A program made the translations under genes and the position numbers. Below are positions 1 through 12,230 of a stretch of 64,000 nt of DNA, one piece after another. Origin of the DNA: Anoplolepis gracilipes (lineage: Eukaryota > Arthropoda > Insecta > Hymenoptera > Formicidae); assembly GCF_047496725.1 (NCBI RefSeq), contig NC_132970.1, forward strand, positions 4,346,001-4,410,000, in the 5' to 3' direction. Under the pieces are notes generated by a model. The model made no database searches. It was not told the origin of the DNA and saw only the letters and a program-made list of their open reading frames with translations. Each line of letters opens with the position of its first letter. Positions within the stretch are counted from its first letter, which is position 1.

Positions 1-285
1 TCCACCGTGGTCCTCGTAATGATGAGATTCATGTTTGTGGCCACCACTGGATTCATGATGATGACCCTTATGTTTAGTTGCTGCCGTTTCGAGATCATCT
101 GTTTCTGCGATTGGCGACGACACCACGATCGGCTCTAAATGATGGTCATTATTTTCCTTTTCTCGCACATCACGCCTAGTGATACGCGACTCCGTACTAA
201 GCAGTTCTCGTGCGTGACACGTCGAGTATAACGTAAACGAACATATTGCTATGAATGGCAAAAATAAGATCGTACCTCGCATCAT
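1..285 (-). CDS. Secreted His-rich protein, DUF4779-like (N-terminal part, runs off the left edge)
   Basis: Reading leftward from 285, the frame is open for 95 codons to the window edge. It starts with two consecutive Met codons; I chose the upstream one, and the other choice only removes one residue. Residues 1-25 form a classic signal peptide: MMRG, a hydrophobic core of about 15 residues, and a likely cleavage after STCHA. A charged Arg/Glu/Asp segment follows (about residues 26-50). From residue 70 the protein is His/Gly/Ser/Glu-rich, with repeated KHKGHHHE and GHKHESHH patterns. This resembles the insect DUF4779 type of secreted His-rich proteins; the family name is from memory and no domain search was run. 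A TATA-like box and an initiator lie at the right distance upstream. The neighbour at 5769-7045 has the same strand and plan, so the two are probably related by duplication. The function is unknown; an extracellular or cuticle role and metal binding by the histidines are inference. Confidence 0.8.
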   Translation of the reverse strand, partial: MMRGTILFLPFIAICSFTLYSTCHARELLSTESRITRRDVREKENNDHHLEPIVVSSPIAETDDLETAATKHKGHHHESSGGHKHESHHYEDHGG

Positions 286-309
286 CTCGATCGCACCCGG
301 TTTCGATCG

Positions 310-347
310 GACTGATGGTCGATGTTACAATGGTTGACACTTAAATA
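310..347 (-). promoter_or_regulatory. Core promoter of the His-rich gene: TATA-like box and TCAGT initiator
   Basis: On the minus strand, TATTTAA lies at 347-341 and TCAGTC at 315-310. TCAGT is the usual arthropod initiator, and the spacing of about 32 bases is right for a TATA/Inr pair. Transcription would begin near 314, leaving a 5' UTR of roughly 28 bases before the start codon at 285. Confidence 0.55.
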
Positions 348-1423
348 TTGATCGGCCATCTACTTCCGCCATGGCCGGTTGTTTCCGCCAAGTCCACTTT
401 CATCCGTACAACCACAACTATTCCTAAATTTCGTGCCAATCTCCGTTTACACCGGTGCGGTGGGTAGACACAGTTTCACACTTCTTCGCATCGCTGCACA
501 TTGCGTTTATTTCACTAGAATATTTCGTCGCGCCTTTCGTAATATTGATACAATCGGATATTAAACCATTATTCGTCGAGTCAGCTTATTGCAATTTCTT
601 GTCTGTGAAATGACATAATAATTGATTGACATAACAAGTTAATATTTTTCTAATAATACAATTTACATATCTAGAATTATCACACACAAACACACACACG
701 CGCGCAGCTTTTAGTACACACGCACACACACACGCACACATACACGAATGTTTCAGACAACAATTGTTATTTGATTAATCGTTATTTCAATACACCACGT
801 AAACAAAATATTTAAACACAAAGTTGTATTCAACATCAGGAAGAACTTTCCACTATTACTTTTTCCATGATCATTGGTCTGCCGCAGGAACAATATTACG
901 GAAATTTCTAGACCACAACAGATCGCATTATTTTATTATTTCGATATATTTTTTTTTATTCGATATATTCTTATATATTTTTCTCATTTGTAATCAATAT
1001 TTACATTTAGATATTTATAGTTTGATTAATTAAAAATAATATGATTAATTTTATTTTATTTTATCTTCCTTTTCTTATGCAGAGAAATCTCTTGTTTTGT
1101 ATAAGTTCTTCGAAAACTTATTAATTAATGGAATTACGAGGATACTAAATATGACAGATTATCTCTCTGTCTTTTTCAAATAATGGCTATTAATGCAGGA
1201 AATGCAAAATCTCAGTTTGAAGCTGACATGGATGGTTCAAATATCTATTTTGAATCAAAGTGGCATCCCGTTATCCGACACATGCGCGCGTTCGATCAAC
1301 ACCTCGCGTAACGACGTGACCTCAATCGATATTTAAAGTTAAGTACCCTACCAGATGCTCGCGCAATCATTTTAATTAACGTTATGACGTATAAATACAG
1401 ATATGCATATGTCACCCTGTGTA
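348..1423. other. AT-rich intergenic spacer with a CA-rich tract
   Basis: This is the spacer upstream of the His-rich gene. It contains an imperfect CA/CG-dinucleotide tract (681-746) and long A/T-rich runs around 920-1070. Short open frames here have no supporting features. A more mixed-composition stretch at 1260-1330 has several CpGs but no recognisable site. Confidence 0.6.
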
Positions 1424-1513
1424 CTATAGGAGAGTTTTGTTGTCACAACGCGCGCATCGTTGCACCCACTGGCTCATCGATAAACTGTCTAATTTTACCA
1501 TTAATCCTATTAC

Positions 1514-1735
1514 CTGCGACATAAATTCGCTTCTCGTAAACACAGCACCATTTATAACGTCATAAGCCAAAAACAATTTATTGAATTTTACAGACGTCGG
1601 CGACGCGTATATCACGCTCGGCATTTGTTGCGCGGGTCGTTTCGCTAACTGTTGACCCATTTGTTCCAACATTCCTGACGGTTTTATTAGATGATCTCGA
1701 AAAACCATTGAAAACCAGGAGAAATAATAGCCTCC
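1514..1735 (-). other. Orphan exon-like open frame, possible coding exon
   Basis: On the minus strand a 222-base open stretch (74 codons) begins directly after an AG (1737-1736) and ends at CAG followed by GTAATA (donor GT at 1513-1512). Both edges are phase 0, so it could be an internal exon. The peptide is of mixed composition, with segments such as MLEQMGQQLAKRPAQQ and KFNKLFLAYDVINGAVF. If the donor is ignored, the frame continues to a stop at 1424. I recognise no domain, and the upstream pyrimidine tract is poor. An open frame of this size can occur by chance in a 64 kb window. It is listed because of the paired splice-like borders, not because of a known product. Confidence 0.2.
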
Positions 1736-3235
1736 CTAGTCTTAATCTTCCACCGATTCTATGCCAACAAAAAACGCTATGTACGTTCAATAAAATTAAA
1801 ATGTTAAAGGAGAAAGAAAGTCTATAAATTTCAAAATAATTATTAAGATCTAAAATCTATAAATAATATCCTATGCTGACAAAATAATTCTTTAACCCGT
1901 AATAGAATTTCATAAAACAAAATACGTAAATATTAGTGATAGTGATAATGTAGGATATCTAAGATAACAAATGTTGCAACTGGAAAACCGCAATCTATGA
2001 TGCTGATTTTCATTGCAAATTTAAAGTGTCAGCCGAATTTTCAGTCTGAAATATTAATCGATAGATTTTGATTCTTTATGATCTTATTTGGCAACCATCC
2101 CAGATTGAAGATTGGCTCTTACCGGTGTTGGCGCTGCATAATCAAGATAAAAATTGGTTATTGTCCAGTTTCGGTAAGGATCTTTTAGATAGAGGAAAAA
2201 CTAAGGGTTCTGCCAAGTTCGATTTCGGCTCGGCATCGTCGTAACGGAGATTAGATTAGGTGACATTCACCGTAGACCTCAGATCAGATGGAAAGATTGC
2301 TCTTTGTAAGCAGATCCGAGGCAATGCCAGACCATCTGGAGATCACCCGCCTCTTCGTTTGGTCAATGAACGCGAAGGCGCGGCTTCAATTAGAATCTAA
2401 AATGCCATTGAAATCTTTATGTACGAGAGTAAAGCAGGCTAGAGTGTCGTAAATCGGAGCATGGTTCGTTGACTCTCCAAGCATTTCAGCGTCTTTTTCG
2501 CTCTGCTAAAAATAGTAATGTAATGATCAAAATCTGAAAAGTTCTTAGGAATAACTTTCATAATTAAAAACTCAATTACCACATTAAACTTGTCTTATTC
2601 TTATTAAGATACTATTCACAGACATTAATCATAATATTACTAGTATTAATACTAGTGTTACATTAGTAATAATATTAATGCTACAAAATACAAATATTAT
2701 ATTATTTATAATAATTTTTAATCCTGCAAATAATGTTAATAATTAAATAACAAATTCAAAAATATAAGAAAGATAGAGAAATTTTAAAATATTTAAGACA
2801 TTATTAAGCTATTAAAACTGCACGAGTTTTTTTCTAATTTTGTTAATAATTACCAGATAATAAAAAGCAGGCTTATTTAGGAAATAAGAACAATAATTAT
2901 TGTCAATTCCGCGTTGCTAACTTATGAGATGTGCAATTAGTTGATGGAATCATTAGTCCATCTCTTAATCTGATGACCAAACTATCTCACATTGAAATCT
3001 TACTTTCACACCATCTTTCCTTCTTTTTTTTTCCTTTTCATCCTTTTCACGCCGTTCTCCACGTAGCGTATTCTTCCTCTCTCATAGCGTATTCTTGCAT
3101 GCTGAATAAAACCGTCAGGCTATACACTGACGAACAAAAGGACCTCACTGGCTTCTGGGTTGCTAATGAAATTGTTTTCTAATTTAAACCCGGAGGAGCC
3201 ATCCGGCGTAGCTCTACACACACACACACACACAC

Positions 3236-3282
<47 letters not shown>

Positions 3283-5409
3283 ATACTACGGTCAAGAGAC
3301 CCCAAAAGCTACAAGCTTTTCTAGTGATAGTCGCGAGAGAGCTGACAGTAATAGTCTGTAATTCGAGCTCCACCTTCGCTTTGTTTGCCTCTTAAACTCA
3401 TTTATGCAAGCAAACAGTTTGTATTTTCAACTGATCTGTTATCGCGATCTGTTCGCTAATTGCATGTAAAAATGTGTGAGAATAGCGAAAATGAAAATAT
3501 ATAACAAAATTTTTAAATAGACTATACTAATAAAGTAAGAAAAAAGAAAAAGAGAAAAAGAAATTGAATTACGAAAAGAGAAAGAAGATTACGTACATCA
3601 ATGTCTGTGGATTGAGATATTAAATTTTATTATGTACACGTATTATTTTAAAACTAAATCGAGTCAGTTATATATACATAAATTTGGATTTTTTTTTAAT
3701 AATGGTTCTTTAGCTTTGTTCAATGTAAAGTAAAATAATAATGTATACAATTTTTCAATTAAATTTTTTTAATTAAATTACAGCGCAAGATTAATATAAA
3801 AAATGTATAATTATATACATTAGGGGATTTAAATACGTTTTTAAAATTTAAACATGTTTTTTATATTTATTAATCATGTTTGTTACGCTAAATTGCACAG
3901 GTTCCTGAAATTGAATGAAATGAGTAAATTGATGACACAATCCTTCTTTGTCACACATAGTGTTGATAATAATTATCTCGCAATTAACAGACCGATTTCC
4001 CTCTCGAGGATGGACAGCCACCTGGCAAGTTCCCTCGTTATAAATAATTGCAAAATGCAGGCTCATAAATGTTACACACTTGTGTTAGAGTTAATGATTA
4101 GAACTAAATATATACAACGAGATATACGATTCTTGCGTGATGAAAAGTACTTTTTAACGAACACTCACGTTTTTATCGTCTTCTGTCAGTTGAAACTATA
4201 CTGTGTCGACAATTAGCCGTATCTATTTTGTGCCAACCGAGTGGCAGTATCTGTAATCTAACACGGTTCCGAACCATTGCCATTAAGCGCACAATTAAAC
4301 TGGATCTATAATTGTGGCGGAACAGATTTGAAACTTATTTGCTTTCCGAACAAAACATAAAACTGACATGAACAAGTTGCAAACTCATACAAAATACAAA
4401 GCGTATTCTAGTTCAATGATACGAACGGCAAAATTCTTGATTCTCGGATGATATTAAATCTGAAATTAGAATTAAGCTTTGCAACAAACGTAACCAAGTT
4501 GCACTCGTACACTCACGCGGAGGAATTAAACAGCAATTTAATTAGTCGGGATATAACTATAGTGCAAGTAATAAATGTCGCGCGCGTCAGTGCAATGTAA
4601 TTTATTCTAAAATTAAATATATTATCTTGAATAAGTAAACGTCTCGTATACGGCCAAATCTATAATCATGTTATTGAGAATAAGTGGCATGTGTCGGCTA
4701 CTGTGAGATTAAATTATAATCTATTTCTTTTATGTGACAAAAATTTTCGTGATATTTCCATTAAAAGAATTACATTTCTTTAGCGTCTAAATTGAATCAG
4801 TGACTCTACGTAAGATGAGCGTACTCCTTTTTACGCACTTTTTAATTGACAAGATTAACGAGAGATGCGCTTTCGACGAAGAAATGAAGTATTTAATGAG
4901 TTTTGGCGAACGGATGTGCATCCATCCATACTGTGAGAACGAACTATTTGCATACAACACGAAACATATCCCAAAATGGATTAGCTGTTGATAATCGATC
5001 ATACACGGACATTGCTAATGTAACGAGTTTCGCCGGGCGGTAATTTTGAGCGTACGCTCATACTTTCGCGATCGATCCCAACGCGAAAGCATAACGGCAA
5101 ATTTCATAATGGAAACACTGTTATAATATTAATCTAGCGTTATCAATATATTTGCCTGGCAGCGTATTATACTTCATTTACGTTTTTGAATAAAATTTGT
5201 TACAAAATAATTATTGCTTCTTTTAATTAAAGATTTTTTTTAATTAAAAGACCAATCGCATAGAAATAATTGCGGTTGAAAAATCAATCGTGTAGAAATA
5301 ATCGCGTCAAATAAATACCACTTGAAACTTGATAATTGTGTGCATAGCATGGAAAATTCAAAGGTAACAAACAAATAAAATTATACATGCATCGATGATG
5401 TGTGATAAA
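1736..5409. other. Intergenic spacer between the two secreted-protein genes
   Basis: This spacer is mostly AT-rich. A mixed-composition block at about 2090-2500 could hold regulatory sites for the His-rich gene. A CA microsatellite sits at 3216-3281. The stretch 2635-2660 contains overlapping ACTAGT/ATTAAT palindromes. Longer open frames at 3854-4216 (+) and 4787-5002 (-) lack any recognisable features and were not accepted as genes. Confidence 0.6.
3216..3281. repeat. (CA)n microsatellite
   Basis: About 66 bases of CA dinucleotides with a short ATACACATA interruption near 3240. It creates apparent Cys/Val-rich open frames on the other strand that are not real. Confidence 0.95.
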
Positions 5410-5415
5410 TTTATT
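5410..5415 (-). terminator. Candidate poly(A) signal AATAAA for the three-exon secreted-protein gene
   Basis: TTTATT on the plus strand reads AATAAA on the minus strand, about 355 bases after the stop codon. A variant ATTAAA lies closer, at 5737-5732. Either could be used in this very AT-rich 3' region. Confidence 0.35.
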
Positions 5416-5768
5416 AATTATCAAACATTAACTTTTGCTATCGTAAACATCATATTGCTCTCTATATATTGTTATATAATAATATAGTATAATTCTTTAT
5501 AATACATTTATCATCGGCACTATAGTCGCTTTTAATATAATAGAAAGCATGTGCACATCTATGTGTTATTTTCATTTTTTTAAATTAATTATATGTTAAT
5601 TATGTGGATACACATGAATGTACGTATGTTGCTAATATGTGTGCATTTTTACATAGATATTAAATAGGACAGGGTTAAAATTACAAAACAAAATTCTAGA
5701 ATTTAGATAAAATATCAAAAAAATAAAAATTTTTAATAAAATTATAGTATACATCTCTTTAATAATTA

Positions 5769-7045
5769 CTAATTATCCTCTTCGTTTTCTTTGTCGGAGC
5801 TATAAGAGCTATGTGTTTCATAAGATCCCTCGTCACCATCTCCAGAGGAATAATTTTCGCTATGACCATAACTTGAAGATTCCGGCGCTTTATCCATGTA
5901 GTGGCCACTATAATGATCTTCATCGTCGCTTCCAGTGTAATGCGAATATTCGCTTCCTTCACCGTCGCCGCCGATATAGTCTGTATCGACCATAGTACCT
6001 ATAAAAGTTTTCATATCGTATTAAACGCAATTTATGAAGAACAGTTTCCCGTTATCCGCAGCAGCTACTTCAAATTCGAATTGGAAGAAACGATTCGATT
6101 AGATAGAGCTTATGAACACAGTTGAGTTTCTACAATTCTATATAAGATAAATAAAACGAATTGTAGCGTTAAAATTTTAAATCTATTAAATCTTATTATA
6201 ACATTAATATATATTGATAATTACAATTTAACAATTTTTCTACCTGCGCTCTCATGGTCACGATTCTTTTTCTGTTTTTGATGTTTCCCACTATTATTGT
6301 CAGTGAAATCTTTGCCGTAGCTGGTTTGCGTTTCAAATTCGTATTTGTCGCCGTCTTGTTTGTGGAAGGTGTCGAGAGTCTTGTAGCCTTGATCACCTTT
6401 ACCGTAGGTTTCCTTCAAGTAACCCTTCTCGCCCTCCGCATCGCTTCCGTAGGTTCTGTAGTAACCACCCTCGTCTGATTTGCCTAAAACCGCATTGTTG
6501 TCTGTCCTTGTTACGCTTAACAAGACATTTAACGTGTTCATGAAATTTAGCATTCGACAATAAACGTTAATCCATTTATTTCAGAGATAGAGAAAGATAC
6601 AATTAATAAAAGAAAATAATACGTGCATAAAAAAGTATAAATATAATAAATGAATTTGTAGATATATATTTTTGTTCTTGTCGATTTTGTCATAACTGTT
6701 ATACAGCAATATCCGATAAAATACTTTTTTAATATTTTCCCATAACTTTCTTCTTTAAATATTGCGTCATTTTCAGCATAACATTATCGTATATATTCTA
6801 GTAAAAAGTACTAAGGACATACCAGATAGGTTTTTCATGCTTTTTTTAGTGTCTCGTGATTTCGGTGCGTTACCGACGCTCATTAAATCCTCTACTTCCG
6901 CAGCGACTTTTAACGGCGCCGGTTGACGTATCTCGCGAATAAATGAGCCAACAGCGGCGACATCGTCCTCGTAAATGATAGGTCTAGCCAAAGTGTTGCA
7001 AACAAACAGGTGCGGAAGCAATGACACGAATAGTTTCCAATACAT
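5769..7045 (-). CDS. Secreted acidic Gly/Ser/Tyr-rich protein, DUF4779-like; three exons, complete
   Basis: Exons on the minus strand are 7045-6823, 6483-6244 and 5998-5769 (stop TAG at 5771-5769), giving 693 bases and 230 residues. The donors are G|GTATGT and G|GTAGAA, and the acceptors are TTTTAG and TTATAG. Both introns (339 and 245 bases) are phase 1 and split a Gly codon, and the joined frame is uninterrupted. Residues 1-20 form a signal peptide (MYWKLFVSLLPHLFVCNTLA). Residues 21-74 form a charged propeptide-like segment. Residues 75-154 carry repeats of the type GEKGYLKETYGKGDQGYKT and a DGDKYEFET motif, as in insect DUF4779 proteins. Residues 155-230 are rich in Asp, Glu, Ser, Tyr and Gly with HY pairs. 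Unlike its neighbour at 1-285 it has no poly-His block. A TATA box lies 68-75 bases upstream of the ATG. Secretion is well supported; the family name is from memory, and a structural or cuticle role is only a guess. Confidence 0.85.
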
Positions 7046-7112
7046 CGTGCAAGATTACTTTAATCTTATCGATCTCGACGATTCCTTGTCTGTTCAATCT
7101 ATCTCGCTGAAT

Positions 7113-7120
7113 CTTTTATA
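7113..7120 (-). promoter_or_regulatory. TATA box (TATAAAAG) of the three-exon secreted-protein gene
   Basis: A near-perfect TATAAAAG on the minus strand. Transcription would start about 30 bases further, near 7090, leaving a 5' UTR of about 45 bases before the ATG at 7045. I see no perfect TCAGT initiator at that point. Confidence 0.65.
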
Positions 7121-8556
7121 TCGCTCCTACTTTCTCAATCTATATAATCCTTCGGACAGAAATAATAGACATTGCGTATATTTATATCGATCTCTTGCAA
7201 GTTGTGACAACTTAAACTGACAATTTGATTTGCGCCTCGCATTAGTTTCATAACATTTTCCACGGTAGACTTCATCGAAAAAAAGAACTGCTATTTAAGG
7301 TTTTAGACCGTTTAGATTGTTTATCGATTATTGTTTTACTGTTTAAGAAATTGGAAAGAATCGATCACGATTGTGTCATTCAACTGTCAGCTTATGTAAA
7401 GGCATCTTTTCGTCATTAAGAAAGTCATGCCGGTAAATGATGACAATGGATCAATTGTGCTTCGCGTATCGCGTTAAGCCAAACTATCGCTCGGACGAAT
7501 AGATATTATCTGTGTCGTGTGTACCGCACGAGTGATCTCACGCTTTCAACGATCGCGAATGCAAAAACCGTGGTACCCATCAACTTACTGATGATAGCTG
7601 ATAGGATTGTTTGACGTAACGGAGCTCTAATACATTGTTCTCTCAGAACATTATAACTATACTTCTTCCACTCTGTAACAGTTTATTCAAAGTTATTTAA
7701 AATTTTAGGATACATCTCTCGGATTCGTAAGAGAGTGTGTGAAAAATATTCTTTTTGTTTAATATATATGTATAGAATTCAAATCTAAATTTATTTCATC
7801 GAATGGAACATCTTTGGCAAAAGACGTGCTAAGCTGTCGTAAAACCATCATGTTGAATTCACTTTGATATAGAATGTGTAAAGGATTAAATTCAGCTATA
7901 TGTAATGTCGAGAATATGATGGGAAAACGCATTTGCGTTTCATTGGTTTTAACTTTGTGCATGCATTTCTGTGTGTTTTGATCCGTACTAATATTTAACA
8001 TAATGACATGAAATGTAATATGGGAGATGCAATTAGTTCAGAATCGTTATCACCGGGCGATATTATATATTAATGACTTGGTATAAGTGAGATCTCCAGT
8101 AATAATTATTACTCGATCGTGTTGAATGGTTTCATATCGAACATAATAAAAGCGCTGCGTGAGGTGTGTCGTTGCAACGATCAAGTATTCATAATGCTAC
8201 GAGATAAACGCTTTTAAAATTATAACAACGCGGGAAAATTGTTTTAACTGTATTTTCTCTCTATGTTTTGCTGTGAAACAGGACGCTTTGTATACGCACG
8301 AACGCGTACATTTTAGAGCAGTTTGGAAATACGTATGAGATAATCGCTTTTTCTGACATTTTGACATTTCATGATTGTTGCACAAACGTTCCACTTTAAT
8401 GACTATTACACAGAAGTTACCAGTAGTAAGACAAATTAAGTTTTTATAAATAAAAAACCAATATGGAATAGAAAAATATCGTAATTATAATTTAAGACAA
8501 TATATTTTTAGATTCGTTTTAGCTGCATTAGCTATAGACTAAATACACACACACAT

Positions 8557-8589
<33 letters not shown>

Positions 8590-9050
8590 CATAATCTTTC
8601 TGCAATAATAAAAATATATTATAAAATTTATGCTGAGTGTATAAATAGGTAAACTATTTCATTTTATTGCAGTTAGAAAAAGATATTATTGTAAAAGAAT
8701 ATTAAAAATATTATTAAAAATACTATTAATTAAAATATTATTAAAAATATTATTAAAAGTAAATAGATTTTATATTATCTTACATTAAGAAAATGAAAAA
8801 GTAAGATGCGTTCTTTAAAATAATAAAATACATTCTTTATTAACATTTTCAATAAAAAATTTTATTAGAATCTAAAATATTAATATATATTAAAAATTAA
8901 TATCTATCAATATCATAATTAATATTAATATTTAATTAAATATCTCAGAAATAAATTTTACTAAAATTGTATAGTATGAATTATATTCATGACGTACACA
9001 TCTGTAGTCAGCTTTACTAGTCTATATGTCAATAAAAACGGATATGCAAT
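7121..9050. other. AT-rich upstream spacer
   Basis: The first 500 bases upstream of the secreted-protein promoter are of mixed composition and could carry its control elements. The rest is AT-rich, with a short CA/TA microsatellite at 8546-8591 and ATTAAAAATATTATT-type near-repeats at 8695-8760. No gene is seen. Confidence 0.6.
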
Positions 9051-9560
9051 GAGTAGTAACTGATCATTAACGTCGTAGCATCGTTCGTCAGGCGCTGTCG
9101 GCGCAAGAAGCCAGTAAATCTCGAACTTCATTTCCGTCGTCCACTTGACGCGACACAAGGGGCATTAGGATGATCGTCACTTAAAACCATGGTGTCGACG
9201 ACGTTAAGCGTCTTAGATAGTTGCTGCGCCAGCCAGTTTTCTCAGCATAATCTGGTAATTTGAAAATCTCGGATGGAATGTAACACCTCGTATCAGCCAC
9301 CGTCTTGGATGTACTAAGATCCTCGTTTCGCCAACCCTCCCTGCATTACTACCTCCATTCTGGTTGGCCAATGTGCGCCTTTAGCCTTAGCAACCCTAGT
9401 AGCAAAGTAAAGTCGATGGTTCCAGGGATAGCCGAGATGTAGGGGTTGCATCGCGTCAAGGGTTGCATTCTGATTAGGATAAAAGGAGGAGTTTGAATAG
9501 TCTCATTGGTATGCAAAGTTTACTAACCCTCGCAATCTCCTCAGTACATTTTTTATATAA
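9051..9560. other. GC-richer block with repeated CAACCCT/AGGGTTG motifs
   Basis: This block stands out from AT-rich flanks. CAACCCT occurs in the plus direction near 9332 and 9402, and GGGTTGC or close relatives occur near 9444 and 9470. A cluster of short motifs in an otherwise AT-rich spacer suggests a regulatory element. No open frame with recognisable content is seen. Confidence 0.3.
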
Positions 9561-9891
9561 ATATGTTGCATTATACATATATGAGTACGTATATACCTGT
9601 ATGTGAGTATGGGTAATAAGTTTAGCCGAATTTCTTAATGTTTGATTACGATTAAATATTTAATAATTCCATAGTCTGATTTATCATTTTGCAATGTGAA
9701 TTGCATATTCCTTATAGAAAAAAAATATAGGAAATAGTTATAAATAATGAGAGAGATGAATACAGTTGAAAGAATTATATATTTAATATTTTTTATTAAA
9801 AAAGATTAAGCTTTATTATGTGTGAAATACCGTCTGTGGAAATCTCAGTATGTTTACTATGATTGGAAAAACTATAATATACCTTTTAGGT

Positions 9892-10040
9892 TTCATAGTC
9901 CGTCTTTATACTTAAAATCATCTTAAATCTGGTTTTAGGGCGTTTGAAAGCTCCGTTTAGCCAATAAGATGACGAAAATAAAATCTTAAGAGAGAGAGAC
10001 CTTACTTAAGACAATTTTAAATATAAAAACGGACTATAAA
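9892..10040. mobile_element. MITE-like element with terminal inverted repeats of about 35 bases
   Basis: The left end (9892-9926) and the reverse complement of the right end (10006-10040) match closely. Both contain ATAGTCCGT, then TTTATA, then TTAAAAT and TCTTAA. The element is about 149 bases, with no coding capacity and a non-palindromic centre. A target-site duplication could not be placed with certainty, so the superfamily is left open. Confidence 0.6.
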
Positions 10041-12230
10041 TGCCGGCCTTAATATAAATCTTTTAATCAAAGTAAGACGAAAAATTTTCAACTAACATTT
10101 TAAATAATGAAGTAATATGTGATCCGTGTAGATAATTATCGAACGCTGATACAAATATTCTTTGTACCCGTAGAGTTATATCATTGATTTCGACTTACCC
10201 AGTTACCATACAATGTTACACAAGATGTAGAACGACTGCAAGAAGACTGCTGTAAATAACATATAATGATACCTTACTATAATAAATTCTTTTTATTAAC
10301 AAATAGTAAAAGAAATAATATTTCTGATGTAGATTTTGAACTCTTTAGCATTTAATATATATAGTCAATAATATAAATTAAAAAATTATCGTGAAATGTA
10401 TGCGAATATTGTTCGTGAGTAACTGGCTTACTGTTAGTAAGCTAAAATTATCAACTGCTAATAAGTAAGTAAATTTGATGATTTTTAATAAAATAATGTA
10501 TCGCAAGATTTAACATGTCCATTTATTAATATATAAATACATATCAATAATATATAAATAGATAAAAGTAAATTAATACGTACATAAATATTGCCAATAC
10601 ATTTAATATTGTATCTAAATATATACATATTTAAACATCAATATCAAATTAAATAAAAAAGGACAAATAAAAAAACTACTCTCACGAGGATTTACAAAAA
10701 ATTAAAAAAAATTTTTTACATATAAATCGATAAAGTAATATACTTCTTGATAGTCCCAAGAGATGTCGATAGTATATCTATTCACTAATTAATTGAGAAA
10801 AAGAAAAAAATTGTCATATTTTATAATATAGTAGAATAATGCAAAAAAATATCAGCAACATATTAATTATTATAATTATTAATTGTCTTTCAATTTGTAA
10901 CACATAAAAAATTATAACATAATACATGATTAATTTATATTATTTAATAAAACAATTGATAAAAATCCGTATTGTATTTATGAATGTACACGAGTTTCAA
11001 TTAAAGATTCACATTGAGAAACATTATATTTGATATATTTTTATATAGACGCACATATATTGCTATTATTAAACAAACTTTAATTACTTTAATTAAACAT
11101 TTTTACAAAATGTGTAATCTTAACGAGATATATGTATTCAGTGACATCATAAAAACAAGTCACTTTACATAAATGTCAAAGTAATCTAGTAAGAATGTTA
11201 GCTCAGAGGGTGAAGGGTGGCGGAACAGTAGCGTAAACGAGATATAGCCAGACAAGAGTGAAGAGCGACGCAATTAGGAGAGAACATAAATCCCACAATT
11301 TAGCACACTTCCACGGGATGCCAGCAGTTCGCAGAATACAAATCAATCAGCATAACGGTCGACTGCGCATTTAATTTCCATTCGGCTTCTGATCGAGTGA
11401 GATTCGCCGATTCCGCTACGCTGCGTGTCGGTGCTTTGTCGTAGAGCCGCTTGTATGGCGGCAGGTACCACCGTAGACACACACGATATCTCGATCCCGC
11501 ATACCGTGCTCGCCACTCATCCTATTGTGGAATCTCTCGAAACGAGTCAAACGCAACGGGACAGCGGGGCACAAAAAGGATTTTGCGCGTCCCGTAACGA
11601 ACTCGACGATGGCGTGATTTCGATATGCACGCAATGTGTAGTAATTTGAGTTTACATGAGAGCAATCGGTTTTTATATGATCTCTCTCTTTAATGTGATA
11701 TTTAGAACAATGCAAAATATTCATATTTGCATATATCAATAATTTTCGAGACATTAATAACAACATATATTATATTCTTTCAAATAAATGTCATATTTTA
11801 TATTCGATCTTTAATGCATGAAAACACTAATTGTAAGTAAATTCTTCGATTTTTTATCTAATTACTTTATATTATTTAAACTTTAAATACTAATAGTAAT
11901 ATTAACAAGATGTATTTGAATTGATAAATAATATCATATTTAATTTCCATTTCTCTTTTATTTTCCTAGAACTCTATTCTCTCGTAAATATACAAGCTAT
12001 TATTGATAATTTCTTGACAAATCTGAAACGGTCAATATGTCGACGACACTTTCGCTGCTACCAAGCACGAATACAAATATCACGTCCGTAGAATTGCCTT
12101 CCCGTACCAGTTCCCTGAGATTTTGCTCCCAAACTACTACCGTCACGAGCCACCATTCGGACTTACCTAACTTAGTCGCTACGGCGGTAGCGCGGGTCGC
12201 CGTCATTGCCAACCAAGTTTATGGCCCAGA
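10041..12230. other. AT-rich spacer with a GC-richer block at 11190-11650
   Basis: 10041-11190 is very AT-rich with no visible features. 11190-11650 is richer in CpG and contains overlapping open frames on both strands, with no recognisable protein motif. 11650-12000 is again AT-rich. The part after 12000 may belong to the decayed retroelement that follows. Confidence 0.45.

Noticed and set aside
3854..4216. 120-codon plus-strand open frame between the secreted-protein genes
   Set aside because: AT-rich with no recognisable feature; the opposite strand is also partly open. About one such frame is expected by chance.
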